Source: Undibacterium sp. Jales W-56
GTDB lineage: Bacteria > Pseudomonadota > Gammaproteobacteria > Burkholderiales > Burkholderiaceae_D
Direction of reading: 5' to 3'
DNA length: 64,000 bases
NCBI RefSeq assembly: GCF_025548535.1
Contig: NZ_JAJLQW010000001.1
Location: 1-64,000 of the forward strand
In this document: positions 37,018-47,039 of the stretch, one piece after another
Numbering within the stretch: the first letter of the stretch is position 1
Layout of the letters: each line of letters begins with the position of its first letter
Translations under genes and position numbers: made by a program
The notes under the pieces: generated by a model
What the model was told of the DNA's origin: nothing
Seen by the model: the letters and a program-made list of their open reading frames with translations, nothing else
The model's database searches: none

Positions 37018-37665
37018 ATGGCAAATTTGAACGAACTCAGCGAATCAATTGGATCCCAATTCAGGGATCTCGGCGGATTACATCCAGGCTTATGGCCGCT
37101 CGCCCCTAGATTGCTTACTGCATTTGCATTGCTGATAGGGCTCGTTGCTCTAGGATGGTTTGCTTATTGGGATGGACAGCTAACTGAGCTTGATGTGGGG
37201 CAGCAAGAAGAGCAAAAATTAAAGGATTCATACAAGCAAAAAATGCAACAGGCTATTAGCCTTGATGCGCTGAAGGAACAACGGAAGCTGGTGCTGCAGT
37301 ATGTTGCTACGATGGAGAAACAATTGCCCAGCAAAGCTGAAATGGATGCCTTATTGTCGGACATCAATCAAGCGGCCACTGGCCGCGGTTTGACGTTCGA
37401 TGGATTTAAACCGGGGCAGCCTGCAGTAAAAGACTATTACGCAGAACTCCCAATCGATATTAAGTTGGTTGGAAGCTATCACGATATGGGTGAATTTGTC
37501 AGTGATATCGCTAAGCTGCCGCGAATCGTCACGCTCAATAATTTGGCGATCGCAGCAAGTAAGGATAATACTTTGGTGCTTGATGTTGTTGCCAAAACCT
37601 TCCGGTATTTAGATCCTGAAGAGGTTGCCACGCAGGCAGCTTTGAAAAAAGGAGCTAAAAAATGA
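37018..37665 (+). CDS. pilO: Type IV pilus assembly protein PilO
   Basis: PilO pairs with PilN in the inner membrane. The 215-aa protein has a short cytoplasmic part, one membrane segment (about 31-50), a coiled coil (60-110) and a periplasmic domain with LPIDIKLVGSYHDMGEFVSDIAKLPRIV in family style. Its stop overlaps the pilP start (ATGA). Confidence 0.95.
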   Translation: MANLNELSESIGSQFRDLGGLHPGLWPLAPRLLTAFALLIGLVALGWFAYWDGQLTELDVGQQEEQKLKDSYKQKMQQAISLDALKEQRKLVLQYVATMEKQLPSKAEMDALLSDINQAATGRGLTFDGFKPGQPAVKDYYAELPIDIKLVGSYHDMGEFVSDIAKLPRIVTLNNLAIAASKDNTLVLDVVAKTFRYLDPEEVATQAALKKGAKK

Positions 37666-38207
37666 GAGGCGTCTTAAAGCCAATGATTCTGATGTTAATG
37701 CCTTGTTTTTTTGTAACGGGGTGTAGTGATAATGGGATGTCTGAGGTGCAGGAATGGATGGCGCAAGTAAAAAAAGAGACGCGCGTCGTTATTTCAAAAG
37801 TGAGCGAACCAAAGGTGTATGTCCCGTTCACTTACACAGGTAAAAGTGATGTCGATCCGTTTAATCCATCAAAATTATTAGTTGTATTAGCGAGGCTGAG
37901 GGCAGAATCAAACAATGGCTTAAAACCGGATATGGAGAGACGTAAGGAGGTATTGGAATCTTATCCCCTTGATACCCTCCAGATGGTTGGAACAATAGAA
38001 AAGCCAAATCTAAGATATGCCTTGATTCACGTGTCTGGTGAAAACAAGGTTATTCAAGCAAAAATGGGCAATTACTTGGGACAGAATTTCGGCATGATTA
38101 CGAAAATTACCGATAATGAAATTGAAATTAAGGAAATCGTTCAAGATGCTGCAGGTGAGTGGACTGAACGCCAAGCGAAGCTAGAGCTGCAGGAGGCAAA
38201 AAAATGA
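37662..38207 (+). CDS. pilP: Type IV pilus lipoprotein PilP
   Basis: PilP is an inner-membrane lipoprotein that connects PilN-PilO to the secretin. The 181-aa precursor has a lipobox VTGC with Cys21, a flexible segment with the conserved DPFNPSKL, and the C-terminal beta-domain (LDTLQMVGTIEKPNLRYALI, GNYLGQNFGMI). It overlaps pilO and pilQ by 4 nt each. Confidence 0.95.
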   Translation: MRGVLKPMILMLMPCFFVTGCSDNGMSEVQEWMAQVKKETRVVISKVSEPKVYVPFTYTGKSDVDPFNPSKLLVVLARLRAESNNGLKPDMERRKEVLESYPLDTLQMVGTIEKPNLRYALIHVSGENKVIQAKMGNYLGQNFGMITKITDNEIEIKEIVQDAAGEWTERQAKLELQEAKK

Positions 38208-40360
38208 ACGCCCTAATAACTAAAATAAATGCAAGTAAAGGGAGCGCTATGCTTGTGAAATTATCTGCAATCAGTCTGCTTATGTTCTGTCAATTGGGTT
38301 TTGCCCAATCTAACAGCATTGAATCAATTACAGCCAACCAGCAAGGCATTAACACGATTGTCAAAATTGGTTTAAAAAATCCCGTGGCTAAATCTCCCAT
38401 AGGATTTGCCATCACCAATCCTGCCCGTATTGCCCTGGATTTCGCTGATACCAATAACGCAACTGGGAAATCAGCGGTTGATATCAATATCGGTGAGCTC
38501 CGCAGTGTAAATTTAGTGGAAGCCAGTGGTCGTTCACGACTGGTTTTTAATATGAATAAATCGCTGAACTACGCTACTGTCGTTGAGGGAAATGCGGTCA
38601 TCGTCACCATTGATGGCTCAGGAGGAATTGCCACAGCAGTTAATTCGGTGGGGTTGCCTGTTGCGCCAGTCGCCATTGTTCAGACTAAACAAAATCTCCG
38701 GGATATCGATTTTCGCAGAGGCAGCAATGGTGAGGGCCGCATCATCGTAGATCTGCCGAATAATCAGGTGGCTGTTGATGTCCGTCAACAAGGCCAGAAG
38801 ATCGTGGTGGACTTTATTAAAGTTGGGTTGCCAGATATTCTTAAGAAGCGTTTGAACGTCGGCGACTACGGTTCACCTGTGCAAACAATTACCACCGGAA
38901 CTCAAGGTGAAAATGTTCGCATGACAATTGAACCGCAAGGTTTATGGGAACATAGTGCTTATCAAAGCGATACGCAATTGGTGATTGAAGTCAAACCAAT
39001 TAAAGAGGATCCGAATAAATTGACCCAGGGAACTCAGGGTTATCGAGGAGAAAGATTATCCTTTAATTTCCAAAATATTGAAGTTAGGGCGCTGCTGCAA
39101 ATTATTGCGGAATTTAGTGGCTTAAATATTATTGCAAGCGATACCGTAACTGGCAGTTCCACACTGAGATTAAAAGATGTTCCATGGGATCAAGCCCTAG
39201 ACATCATTATGCAATCCAAGGGACTGGATATGCGCAAGAATGGATCGGTTCTCTGGATTGCGCCCAAAGATGAATTGCTTACAAAAGAAAAACTTGAATT
39301 AGAACAGAAGGCACAAATTGCCGAGTTAGAACCTTTGAAAACAGAATCATTTCAATTGAATTATCAAAAAGCAGAGGCGTTCAAACTTGTTTTTGGCGTC
39401 GATGGCTCCAGCACCAATAGGATTTTGTCCAAACGTGGCAGTGCCGTCATTGAGCCTCGCACTAACCAGTTGTTTATCACCGATGTTGCAAGCAAATTAG
39501 AAGAGGTAAGAAAATTAATTCAGAAAACCGATATCGCTTCTAAACAAGTATTGATTGAAGCACGGATTGTTGAGGCCGATGATAAATTTAGTAAAAATCT
39601 TGGCGTTAAGCTGGGCTTTGCCGATATGCGAGGCTTGCGCGGTGGCGATACCGGTTATCAGTTGGGTGGAAATCAAAGAGCCGCACTGACCGGCAATTAT
39701 CTGGGGGTAGGCGAGCAAACCGGACAGGCGAAAATTACTGAACAAAGTTTTATTCCTAATTCTCAGTTCGTAAGTTTGCCGGCAAATGGGATTAATGGAT
39801 TGAATGCAGGTAGCTTGGCGGTGAGTCTTTTCTCTTCAGCCGCGAATAGATTCTTAAATCTGGAACTGTCAGCCTTGGAGGCCGATGGCAAAGGGAAGAT
39901 TATTTCCAGTCCCCGTGTGGTTACCGCTGATCAATTAAAAGCCTCAATTGAACAAGGCACTGAATTACCTTATCAAGTGGCAACCAGCAGTGGAGCGACC
40001 TCGATTTTCTTTCGTAAAGCGAGCTTACGCTTAGAAGTGACACCGCAAATTACTCCTGACGGTAATGTCATTCTAGACGTGGATGTACATAAAGACAGCG
40101 TTGGAGTCGAGACCCGTGCCGGTTTTGCTATTGATACCAAGGAAGTGAAAACCATGGTCCTGGTCGAGAATGGCGGCACTGTCGTTTTAGGGGGTATTTT
40201 CCAACAGAATGAACGTAATAACGAGACAAAAGTTCCATTTTTCGGCGACATACCGTTATTTGGTAATTTGTTTAAAACGACTGGCCGTACCAATGACAAG
40301 ACGGAGCTTTTAGTATTTATCACACCAAAGATTATTACGGACCGCTTGACTAACAAGTAA
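38204..40360 (+). CDS. pilQ: Type IV pilus secretin PilQ
   Basis: PilQ is the outer-membrane pore for the pilus. The 718-aa protein has a signal peptide, two AMIN domains (about 40-270), an N0/STN domain (LSFNFQNIEVRALLQIIAEFSG), an N1 domain and the secretin core ending in PFFGDIPLFGNLFK. ATG 38204 has AGGAGG at 7 nt and overlaps pilP; an internal ATG at 38249 with its own GGAG would give a more ordinary signal peptide, so both may be used. Confidence 0.96.
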   Translation: MNALITKINASKGSAMLVKLSAISLLMFCQLGFAQSNSIESITANQQGINTIVKIGLKNPVAKSPIGFAITNPARIALDFADTNNATGKSAVDINIGELRSVNLVEASGRSRLVFNMNKSLNYATVVEGNAVIVTIDGSGGIATAVNSVGLPVAPVAIVQTKQNLRDIDFRRGSNGEGRIIVDLPNNQVAVDVRQQGQKIVVDFIKVGLPDILKKRLNVGDYGSPVQTITTGTQGENVRMTIEPQGLWEHSAYQSDTQLVIEVKPIKEDPNKLTQGTQGYRGERLSFNFQNIEVRALLQIIAEFSGLNIIASDTVTGSSTLRLKDVPWDQALDIIMQSKGLDMRKNGSVLWIAPKDELLTKEKLELEQKAQIAELEPLKTESFQLNYQKAEAFKLVFGVDGSSTNRILSKRGSAVIEPRTNQLFITDVASKLEEVRKLIQKTDIASKQVLIEARIVEADDKFSKNLGVKLGFADMRGLRGGDTGYQLGGNQRAALTGNYLGVGEQTGQAKITEQSFIPNSQFVSLPANGINGLNAGSLAVSLFSSAANRFLNLELSALEADGKGKIISSPRVVTADQLKASIEQGTELPYQVATSSGATSIFFRKASLRLEVTPQITPDGNVILDVDVHKDSVGVETRAGFAIDTKEVKTMVLVENGGTVVLGGIFQQNERNNETKVPFFGDIPLFGNLFKTTGRTNDKTELLVFITPKIITDRLTNK

Positions 40361-40428
40361 CCATGAAGCACCGGCTTAGAATAGACAGCCGTTGTGTGCA
40401 ACAATTTATTAAGAGATAAGGGTGTTAC

Positions 40429-42087
40429 ATGATAAAGCTAATTCGCGCAGTTATTACCTTGATGGTAATTTCCTTCCTGTCTGCGTGCGGTGGTGGTGGC
40501 GGTTCTCCGGGTAATACTACTGGCGCCGCATTATTTACGAGTGCCTCTAGTACCATTCGAATTTCTCCAGGTGAAATTCAGACTTACACAATAGGTGGTG
40601 GTGTGCCTGCTTATACTGCTACCAGCAGTTCTGGCGCAGCGACTGTCACAGTTAAAGATAATGTAATGACATTGACTGGCGGCGGCGGCGGTACCACTAC
40701 CATTACTGTCAAAGATGCAAAAGGTACTGTCGTAACAATCGATGTGACGGTGGGATCCGGTTTGGCTCTATTCACCACCGCACCGGCCGCAGTTTCTGTG
40801 GCGGTTGGCGCAAGCTCGTCGATTTATACCATTGGCGGCGGCAGCTTAGTGTATGCCGTCACCAGCAGCGACTCTTCCGTGGCAAGCGTAGGAGTCAATA
40901 GAAATCAATTCGTGATTAATGGTAACGCAGCGGGTAAAGCGACCGTTACTGTCAAGGATACAATTGGCGCCTCCGTCTCCATAGATGTCACGGTAGGTAA
41001 TGCCGGCACCGTCACACCTTTGTTCACTACATCGTCCAGCGATATTGTCGTTCTGCCGGGGTCGACCTCAACATTTACCGTAGGCGGCGGCACTGCACCT
41101 TACCTGGCCAGCAGCAGCAATACGTCGGTTGCCGGTGTTAGCATTAGCGGGACTACTTTAACGATCAATGGTGTCTTGGCAGGAGCGGCAAAGGTTGTGG
41201 TGAGCGATGCGAAGGGAGCTACGGTAAGTATTAATGTCTCAATTGGTGCCGGCGCTTCTATTCCATTATTTACTACTGCACCATCTGCAATTACGATAGG
41301 TTTAGGCGGGGCGCCTGTGTATAGTATTGGCGGCGGTACAGCACCTTATACAGCCACCAGCAACAATGTGACAGTCGCTACGGCAACCGTATCTGGTACC
41401 TCTTTAACGATTAATGGAATATCTACAGGCAACGCCAGCATTGTGATTACTGATAATGTCGGCAAGCAGGTATCGATTGCCGTGAACGTCATTGTTACAG
41501 GTACAACAAGTGCGGCGCTTACTGTATCCCCCGGAACATCCAGTGCTTATGTGAATGATACTCTCACGTTCCGCATAGACGGTGGTTTAGCGCCTTACTC
41601 TGTGACTTCCAATAATTCTGCGATTGGAACGGTTTCAACTAGTTCGGTTTCTTCAAGTGGCGGAACCTTTTCTGTTTTTGCTGCAAAAATAGGAACCGTA
41701 AATATTGTCGTTGCAGATGCAAAAGGAAACACGCAAACCGTCGCGATAACAATTGCTGCCGCAGTCAATACCCTGGCACTCAGTCCTGTAGCTTGGAACA
41801 TTGATGAAACAAATAATGCGACCATCGGCCTGGCGATCAAAGGCGGCAATGGACCATTCCAGGTCTTTACTTCTAGTACCTTACTTTCAAGTGTGTCGGG
41901 CACCATACCGGATCCATCAAATCCATTGACATTTACTGGTACTACCGTGAATGTGGCAGTTGGCACACAAGGAACGCGTTGCGTGGCCGCTGATACGAAC
42001 GTTACCATTACCGTTAAAGACAGTTTGAACCAGTCGGCAACAAGTACGATGACGATCAAAGATAAAAATGGTGGTCCCGGTTGTTAA
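40429..42087 (+). CDS. Lipoprotein with six Ig-like (Big) repeats
   Basis: I do not know a named gene for this. The 552-aa product has a lipoprotein signal (LSAC, Cys20) followed by a Gly-rich linker. About six repeats of roughly 80-85 residues fill the rest. Most begin LFT-(S/T)-(A/S) and contain an IGGG(T)APY-type turn, a TLTING strand and an IxVTVG end, as in bacterial Ig-like group 2 folds. The last repeat has two cysteines, one at the very C-terminus. The repeats are low in charge and rich in Ser, Thr, Gly and Val. Its place after pilQ suggests a surface or pilus-associated protein; that is inference. Confidence 0.8.
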   Translation: MIKLIRAVITLMVISFLSACGGGGGSPGNTTGAALFTSASSTIRISPGEIQTYTIGGGVPAYTATSSSGAATVTVKDNVMTLTGGGGGTTTITVKDAKGTVVTIDVTVGSGLALFTTAPAAVSVAVGASSSIYTIGGGSLVYAVTSSDSSVASVGVNRNQFVINGNAAGKATVTVKDTIGASVSIDVTVGNAGTVTPLFTTSSSDIVVLPGSTSTFTVGGGTAPYLASSSNTSVAGVSISGTTLTINGVLAGAAKVVVSDAKGATVSINVSIGAGASIPLFTTAPSAITIGLGGAPVYSIGGGTAPYTATSNNVTVATATVSGTSLTINGISTGNASIVITDNVGKQVSIAVNVIVTGTTSAALTVSPGTSSAYVNDTLTFRIDGGLAPYSVTSNNSAIGTVSTSSVSSSGGTFSVFAAKIGTVNIVVADAKGNTQTVAITIAAAVNTLALSPVAWNIDETNNATIGLAIKGGNGPFQVFTSSTLLSSVSGTIPDPSNPLTFTGTTVNVAVGTQGTRCVAADTNVTITVKDSLNQSATSTMTIKDKNGGPGC

Positions 42088-42127
42088 AGTAATCAGGAGG
42101 GTTTCCCTTCTTTAGTAAAGTCTCAAT

Positions 42128-43762
42128 GTGTCAAAAAACATTTTTTTAGTAGGCCTGATGGGCTCCGGCAAAACGACAGTTGGCCGGGCCCTGGCTAAAA
42201 AACTCAACAAGCAATTCATTGATTCCGATCATGAAATCGAGGCACGAACCGGTGTCTCGATTCCCGTGATTTTTGAAATCGAAGGTGAGGCGAGCTTTCG
42301 GCAGCGCGAAGCGGATGTGATCCGTGATTTGACGTCTCAGGATGGCATTGTGCTGGCTACCGGCGGCGGTGCGATTCTCAATGAGACTAACCGGAAATAT
42401 CTGCAAGAGCGCGGCACGGTGATTTATCTGCGCGCTGGTATCAGCAGTATTTTGCAGCGCACGCGGCATGATAAAAACCGTCCTTTGCTAAGAACTGCCG
42501 ATCCCCGCAAAAAACTCGAAGAACTTGAAGCGCAGCGTGAGCCTCTCTATCATGAGGTTGCAGATCTGGTCATTGAAACCGGTCGTCCCAATGTGCAATT
42601 TCTGGTTCAATCGATTATGACGCAGCTTGAACAACGCGCCATTTCTTCGCATACTCCTGGCGTAACCATGCTTCAACAAAATCATCAAACTCTATATGTC
42701 GATCTGGGCGAGCGTAGCTATCCCATCTCGATTGGCCAGGCGCTGTTATCTGATCCCTCTCTTTTCTCTGCGCATATCAAGGGCGAGCGCGTTGCGATTG
42801 TAACCAACGATGTGGTTGCTCCTTTGTATTTGGCGCAACTCGAACAACTGCTGCGCGAGGCAGGGAAGCAAATCGTCAGCATTGTCTTGCCCGACGGTGA
42901 GGAACAAAAGACCTGGGCTAGTTTAATGAAAGTCTACGACGCCTTGCTGGAAGCGAAATGCGATCGTAAGACCACCATGATCGCGCTGGGTGGCGGCGTG
43001 ATAGGCGATTTGACTGGATTTGCCGCGTCATCTTATATGCGTGGCGTGCCATTTATTCAGATACCTACGACCTTGCTGTCGCAGGTTGACTCCTCGGTAG
43101 GTGGCAAGACCGGCATCAATCATCCGCTGGGGAAAAACATGATTGGCGCTTTTTACCAGCCTCAGGCAGTCATCGCCGATACGGCTACCTTGAATACCTT
43201 GCCAGACAAAGAACTGTCGGCCGGTTTGGCCGAGGTAATCAAGCACGGCGCGATTATTGATGAGCCTTTCTTTACCTGGGTGGAAGCGAATATTGGACGC
43301 TTACGCGCCAAAGATCCTGAGAGCTTGGCGTACGCCATCTCGCGCTCTTGCGAAATCAAGGCAGATGTTGTGCGGCAGGATGAACGCGAAGGCGGCTTGC
43401 GCGCGATTCTGAATTTCGGTCACACCTTTGGTCACGCAATTGAATCCGGTCTTGGCTACGGCAAATGGTTGCACGGCGAAGCCGTCGGCTGCGGCATGGT
43501 GATGGCGGCTGATTTATCCTGTCGCCTCGGATTGATCGACTATGTCAGTAAAGTCAGGATTACCCAATTGGTTGAAGCCGCAGGCTTACCAATCATTGCG
43601 CCTGACCTCGGTGAACAACGCTGGCTGGAATTGATGGAAGTCGATAAAAAGAATGAAGACGGCAAAATCAAATTCATTTTGCTCAAGCCTTTAGGTGCGC
43701 CGCTGATCACGACGGTGCCCACGGAGCTATTGCTCGAAACGCTACGCGCCAGCATACAATAG
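42128..43762 (+). CDS. aroKB: Fused shikimate kinase/3-dehydroquinate synthase
   Basis: One 544-aa frame encodes both enzymes. Residues 1-175 are shikimate kinase: P-loop GLMGSGKT (9-16), DSDHEIE, and GGGA. Residues 181-544, beginning [20 protein letters not shown], are dehydroquinate synthase with [27 protein letters not shown] and the zinc-site histidines in [11 protein letters not shown] and LHGEAVG. No stop or ribosome-binding site lies at the junction (ATG 42668), so a true fusion is likely. The start is GTG 42128. These are steps 2 and 5 of the shikimate pathway, normally adjacent separate genes in this group. Confidence 0.93.
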   Translation: MSKNIFLVGLMGSGKTTVGRALAKKLNKQFIDSDHEIEARTGVSIPVIFEIEGEASFRQREADVIRDLTSQDGIVLATGGGAILNETNRKYLQERGTVIYLRAGISSILQRTRHDKNRPLLRTADPRKKLEELEAQREPLYHEVADLVIETGRPNVQFLVQSIMTQLEQRAISSHTPGVTMLQQNHQTLYVDLGERSYPISIGQALLSDPSLFSAHIKGERVAIVTNDVVAPLYLAQLEQLLREAGKQIVSIVLPDGEEQKTWASLMKVYDALLEAKCDRKTTMIALGGGVIGDLTGFAASSYMRGVPFIQIPTTLLSQVDSSVGGKTGINHPLGKNMIGAFYQPQAVIADTATLNTLPDKELSAGLAEVIKHGAIIDEPFFTWVEANIGRLRAKDPESLAYAISRSCEIKADVVRQDEREGGLRAILNFGHTFGHAIESGLGYGKWLHGEAVGCGMVMAADLSCRLGLIDYVSKVRITQLVEAAGLPIIAPDLGEQRWLELMEVDKKNEDGKIKFILLKPLGAPLITTVPTELLLETLRASIQ

Positions 43763-43764
43763 CC

Positions 43765-44919
43765 ATGTTCTCCGATACGCATCTCGCTCCTTATGCCGCA
43801 CAATCTGCGACATCGTGCGGGCGCAGTCATGCAGAATCTCCATCAAGTTCTCGTTCAGAATATCAACGCGATCGTGATCGCATTATTCATTGCACGGCAT
43901 TTCGCCGTCTTGAATACAAGACCCAGGTTTTCGTCAATCATGAAGGCGATCTGTTTCGCACGCGACTCACGCATAGCCTGGAAGTCGCCCAAATCGCGCG
44001 TTCGATTGCCCGCAACTTACGCTTGAATGAAGATCTGGTCGAAGCGATTTCGCTCGCCCACGATCTTGGTCACACACCGTTTGGTCACGCCGGTCAAGAT
44101 GCGTTGAATGCATGCATGAAAGAGTTCGGCGGCTTCGAGCATAATCTGCAAAGCTTGCGCGTGGTCGATACCTTGGAAGAACGTTACGGCGCTTTCGACG
44201 GCTTGAACCTGTGCTTTGAAACACGCGAAGGCATACTCAAACATTGCTCAATCACGAATGCCCAAAAGCTGGGTGAAATCGGGCTACGTTTCATCCACAA
44301 GAAACAGGCGAATCTGGAAGCGCAACTGACCAATCTGGCCGATGAGATCGCCTATAACAATCATGATATCGACGACGGATTACGCTCGGGTTTGCTGATC
44401 GAGTCGCAATTAAACGAGCTCGATTTTTACGGGAAATTCCGTGCGGAAGTCGCCAATACCTATCCCGGCATCAGCGGTCGCCGCGCGATCTCTGAAACCA
44501 TACGGCGCATGATCAATGCACTGATCGTGGATTTGATTGCCACCTCAGAACAGCGTATCAAAGACTATGCACCGCAATCGCTTGATGACGTGCGCAACAT
44601 GGGGCCGATGATTGCATTTTCAGATTCCATGCAAAAAGAGGCGACGCTGCTGAAACAATTTTTGCATGCCAATCTGTATCGTCACTACATGGTGAATCGC
44701 ATGGCGAGCAAGGCGCGGCGCGTCGTCACGGATTTATTTAATGCGATGATGGATGAACCCATCCTGCTGCCGGACGATTATCAAGTCAAAAAAATTGATG
44801 CGAACCAGATGCTGCATGACACGCAGCAGGCACGTAAAATTGCCGACTACATCGCGGGCATGACCGATCGCTATGCCATGTTGGAACATCGCCGCTTGTT
44901 CTCGGTGGATGAAGTCTAG
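43765..44919 (+). CDS. dgt: dGTP triphosphohydrolase-like protein (HD domain)
   Basis: Dgt-type enzymes hydrolyse dNTPs to nucleoside and triphosphate. The 384-aa protein has the HD metal site: His in [13 protein letters not shown] (about 73), HD in [14 protein letters not shown], and a later Asp in [15 protein letters not shown]. Its length fits the dGTPase-like subgroup found in this gene neighbourhood. It starts 2 nt after the aroKB stop, so the two are co-transcribed. Confidence 0.93.
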   Translation: MFSDTHLAPYAAQSATSCGRSHAESPSSSRSEYQRDRDRIIHCTAFRRLEYKTQVFVNHEGDLFRTRLTHSLEVAQIARSIARNLRLNEDLVEAISLAHDLGHTPFGHAGQDALNACMKEFGGFEHNLQSLRVVDTLEERYGAFDGLNLCFETREGILKHCSITNAQKLGEIGLRFIHKKQANLEAQLTNLADEIAYNNHDIDDGLRSGLLIESQLNELDFYGKFRAEVANTYPGISGRRAISETIRRMINALIVDLIATSEQRIKDYAPQSLDDVRNMGPMIAFSDSMQKEATLLKQFLHANLYRHYMVNRMASKARRVVTDLFNAMMDEPILLPDDYQVKKIDANQMLHDTQQARKIADYIAGMTDRYAMLEHRRLFSVDEV

Positions 44920-45038
44920 CCAGTTTTTTCGTTAAACTGAACAACAGCATTTTTGCTGACGAGTAAGAAACATGAACATCAATCCGGATGTGTAATCGAT
45001 TCAAAATTCTTTTCATTCATTTCGTTAAGGAGCGCTTC

Positions 45039-45734
45039 ATGTCACGTTCTACGCTATTCCATCAAGTCGCTGCCAGCGCTTTGTTCCTGGCATCCTCCGC
45101 CGTATTTGCTGCCTCGCTCGACGATCTGAGTAGCCAGGATGCCAGCGCCGGATTGAAAGCCGCACTGGATAAGGGTTCCGTCGCCGCAGTCGCAAAACTT
45201 GGCGTAGAAAACGGTTTTTTAAATAACGACAAAGTTAAAATCCAGCTGCCGTCTATCCTGGAAAAGGCGCGCCCGATTTTAAAAATGTCAGGTCATGGTC
45301 AACAGCTTGACGAACTTGTCGTATCGATGAATCGTGCGGCTGAACAAGCCGTGCCGATGGCAAAACCGCTGCTGGTGAATGCCGTGAAATCAATGAGCGT
45401 GACTGATGCGAAAAATATCCTGACCGGTGGCGATACCTCCGTTACCGATTTTTTCAGGCAAAAAACCGCAGCGCCTTTAAGCGTAAAATTTCTGCCATTG
45501 GTGAAAGGCGTGACGGATAAAGCAGGTTTGTCTGCAAAATACAATTCTGTGATGGGGCAGGCGCAAAAATTCGGCGCGGTCTCTGCGCAAGAAGCGACTG
45601 TCGAAGCTTATGTCACGCAGCGCGCTTTGGACGGCTTGTTTTTGATGATTGCAGAAGAAGAAAAAGCGATCCGGCAAGACCCTATCGGCGCTGGCAGCAA
45701 GATCATAGGCAAGGTATTTGGCCTGCTGAAATAA
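45039..45734 (+). CDS. DUF4197 family exported protein
   Basis: Function unknown. The 231-aa protein starts at ATG 45039 with AAGGAG upstream, has a signal peptide (cleavage near AVFAA, residue 22) and the DUF4197 features: GLKAALDKGSVAAVAKLGVENGF, then helical segments with SVTDAKNILTGGDTSVTDFFR, and a C-terminal ATVEAYVTQRALDGLFLMIAEEE. It is monocistronic with a strong terminator. Confidence 0.85.
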   Translation: MSRSTLFHQVAASALFLASSAVFAASLDDLSSQDASAGLKAALDKGSVAAVAKLGVENGFLNNDKVKIQLPSILEKARPILKMSGHGQQLDELVVSMNRAAEQAVPMAKPLLVNAVKSMSVTDAKNILTGGDTSVTDFFRQKTAAPLSVKFLPLVKGVTDKAGLSAKYNSVMGQAQKFGAVSAQEATVEAYVTQRALDGLFLMIAEEEKAIRQDPIGAGSKIIGKVFGLLK

Positions 45735-45756
45735 CTCGCATGTCTCAATCATGAAT

Positions 45757-45795
45757 AAAAAAGCGCTGAAGAGAAATTTTCTTCAGCGCTTTTTT
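45757..45795. terminator. Bidirectional terminator after the DUF4197 gene
   Basis: A 15-bp stem (45757-45771 with 45781-45795), A-rich on the left and T-rich on the right, between convergent genes. It can end transcripts from both strands. A further 9-bp hairpin follows at 45808-45816 with 45822-45830. Confidence 0.92.
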
Positions 45796-45841
45796 GTTGC
45801 CCGTATTTTATTCCGCATCAAGCGGAATAAACCCGACCGTA

Positions 45842-46933
45842 TTAATCCAGGTAACGCAATGGATGCGCATAGCCGGGCCATACCTCAGCGAAGAATGCCT
45901 GCACCATCTCTGTAGTGACTTCGGCTAAATTAGCCGGCTGCCATTGCGGCGCATTGTCTTTAGCCACCACCAGCGCCCGCACACCTTCTAAGACCTCGCC
46001 ATGTTGAAAGCAATGGCGCACCATTGTGCGTTCCATGCGCAGGCAGTCTGCGACTGACAGGCTGATTCCGCGGCGTAATTGTTCAAGCGTGACGCTCATC
46101 AATAGCGGCGAACGTTTTTGCATGACTGCTGCCGCCTGCTGTGCAAACGGATGCGGATCGCTGACCAAAGAGGCGGCAATGGCTTTGGCATCGTTGCCGG
46201 CAAAATGCCGATCGATGATGGCCCGATATTGCGCAAGCGTACTCTTGTCTGCGGTCACCTGGGAGGCAAAAGCGGCAGCAAAATCCCTGATGCGCGCACG
46301 AAGGTCCTTGCCAGGCTCGGTTGTCATCATCTCCATCAGCGCAGGCAATTCGGCGGTCGGAATATACACATCCGCCAGCCCGGTATAGAGCGCGTCGGCG
46401 GCAGTGATGATCTCGCCAGTCAGCCCCAGATAGGTGCCGGTTTGTCCCGGCGTGCGGGATAAAAAATAACCGCCGCCGACGTCAGGAAACAGGCCGATAT
46501 TTACTTCCGGCATCGCCATCTTGGTACGCTCGGTGACGATGCGCAGGCGACAGCCTTCGCCCGCTTGCGCAATGCCCATGCCGCCGCCCATCACGACGCC
46601 ATTCATCAAGGCGACATAAGGTTTGGGATAAAAGTGAATCAGATGATTGAGGGCATATTCTTCCGTAAAAAAATCTTCGAGCAGGGCGCTGTCGCCTGTC
46701 GGCCCGGCAGTGCCGACATCGTAAAAAAAGCGAATATCGCCACCCGCACAAAAGGCTTTTTCGCTGCTGCTATGAATGAATACAGCGCTGACCCCGGCAT
46801 CCTCGCGCCATGCCAGCAAGGTCGCGGTAATGGCGCGTACCATCGCCAGCGACAAAGAATTCAGCGCCTTTGGGCGATCCAAAGTAATAAAACCGATATG
46901 GTTGCGGACGGAGGTCTGGACGTAGTCGCTCAT
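45842..46933 (-). CDS. Enoyl-CoA hydratase/isomerase family protein, 3-hydroxyisobutyryl-CoA hydrolase-like
   Basis: The 363-aa length and sequence fit the 3-hydroxyisobutyryl-CoA hydrolase branch of the crotonase family, which acts in valine breakdown. Visible features are the CoA-binding KAFCAGGDIRFFYD, the oxyanion segment MNGVVMGGGMGIA, the acidic residue in MPEVNIGLFPDVGGGYFLSR, and a C-terminal extension longer than plain enoyl-CoA hydratases. I start at ATG 46933 (MSDYVQTSV); the TTG at 46945 adds four residues. No other valine-catabolism genes are nearby. Confidence 0.85.
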   Translation of the reverse strand: MSDYVQTSVRNHIGFITLDRPKALNSLSLAMVRAITATLLAWREDAGVSAVFIHSSSEKAFCAGGDIRFFYDVGTAGPTGDSALLEDFFTEEYALNHLIHFYPKPYVALMNGVVMGGGMGIAQAGEGCRLRIVTERTKMAMPEVNIGLFPDVGGGYFLSRTPGQTGTYLGLTGEIITAADALYTGLADVYIPTAELPALMEMMTTEPGKDLRARIRDFAAAFASQVTADKSTLAQYRAIIDRHFAGNDAKAIAASLVSDPHPFAQQAAAVMQKRSPLLMSVTLEQLRRGISLSVADCLRMERTMVRHCFQHGEVLEGVRALVVAKDNAPQWQPANLAEVTTEMVQAFFAEVWPGYAHPLRYLD

Positions 46934-47039
46934 GATGACATTCAAAAATGTGAAAGAAGAATTCTAGCTAATTTAGCGGCGCAGAGGCAGCAGTTTTGGC
47001 GATATTAAATAAAACGAGGTCCGGTTTAAGACGATGGAT

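Noticed and set aside
42640-42680. Separate aroB start at ATG 42668
   Set aside because: The frame is open from aroK, there is no intervening stop and no Shine-Dalgarno before the ATG.
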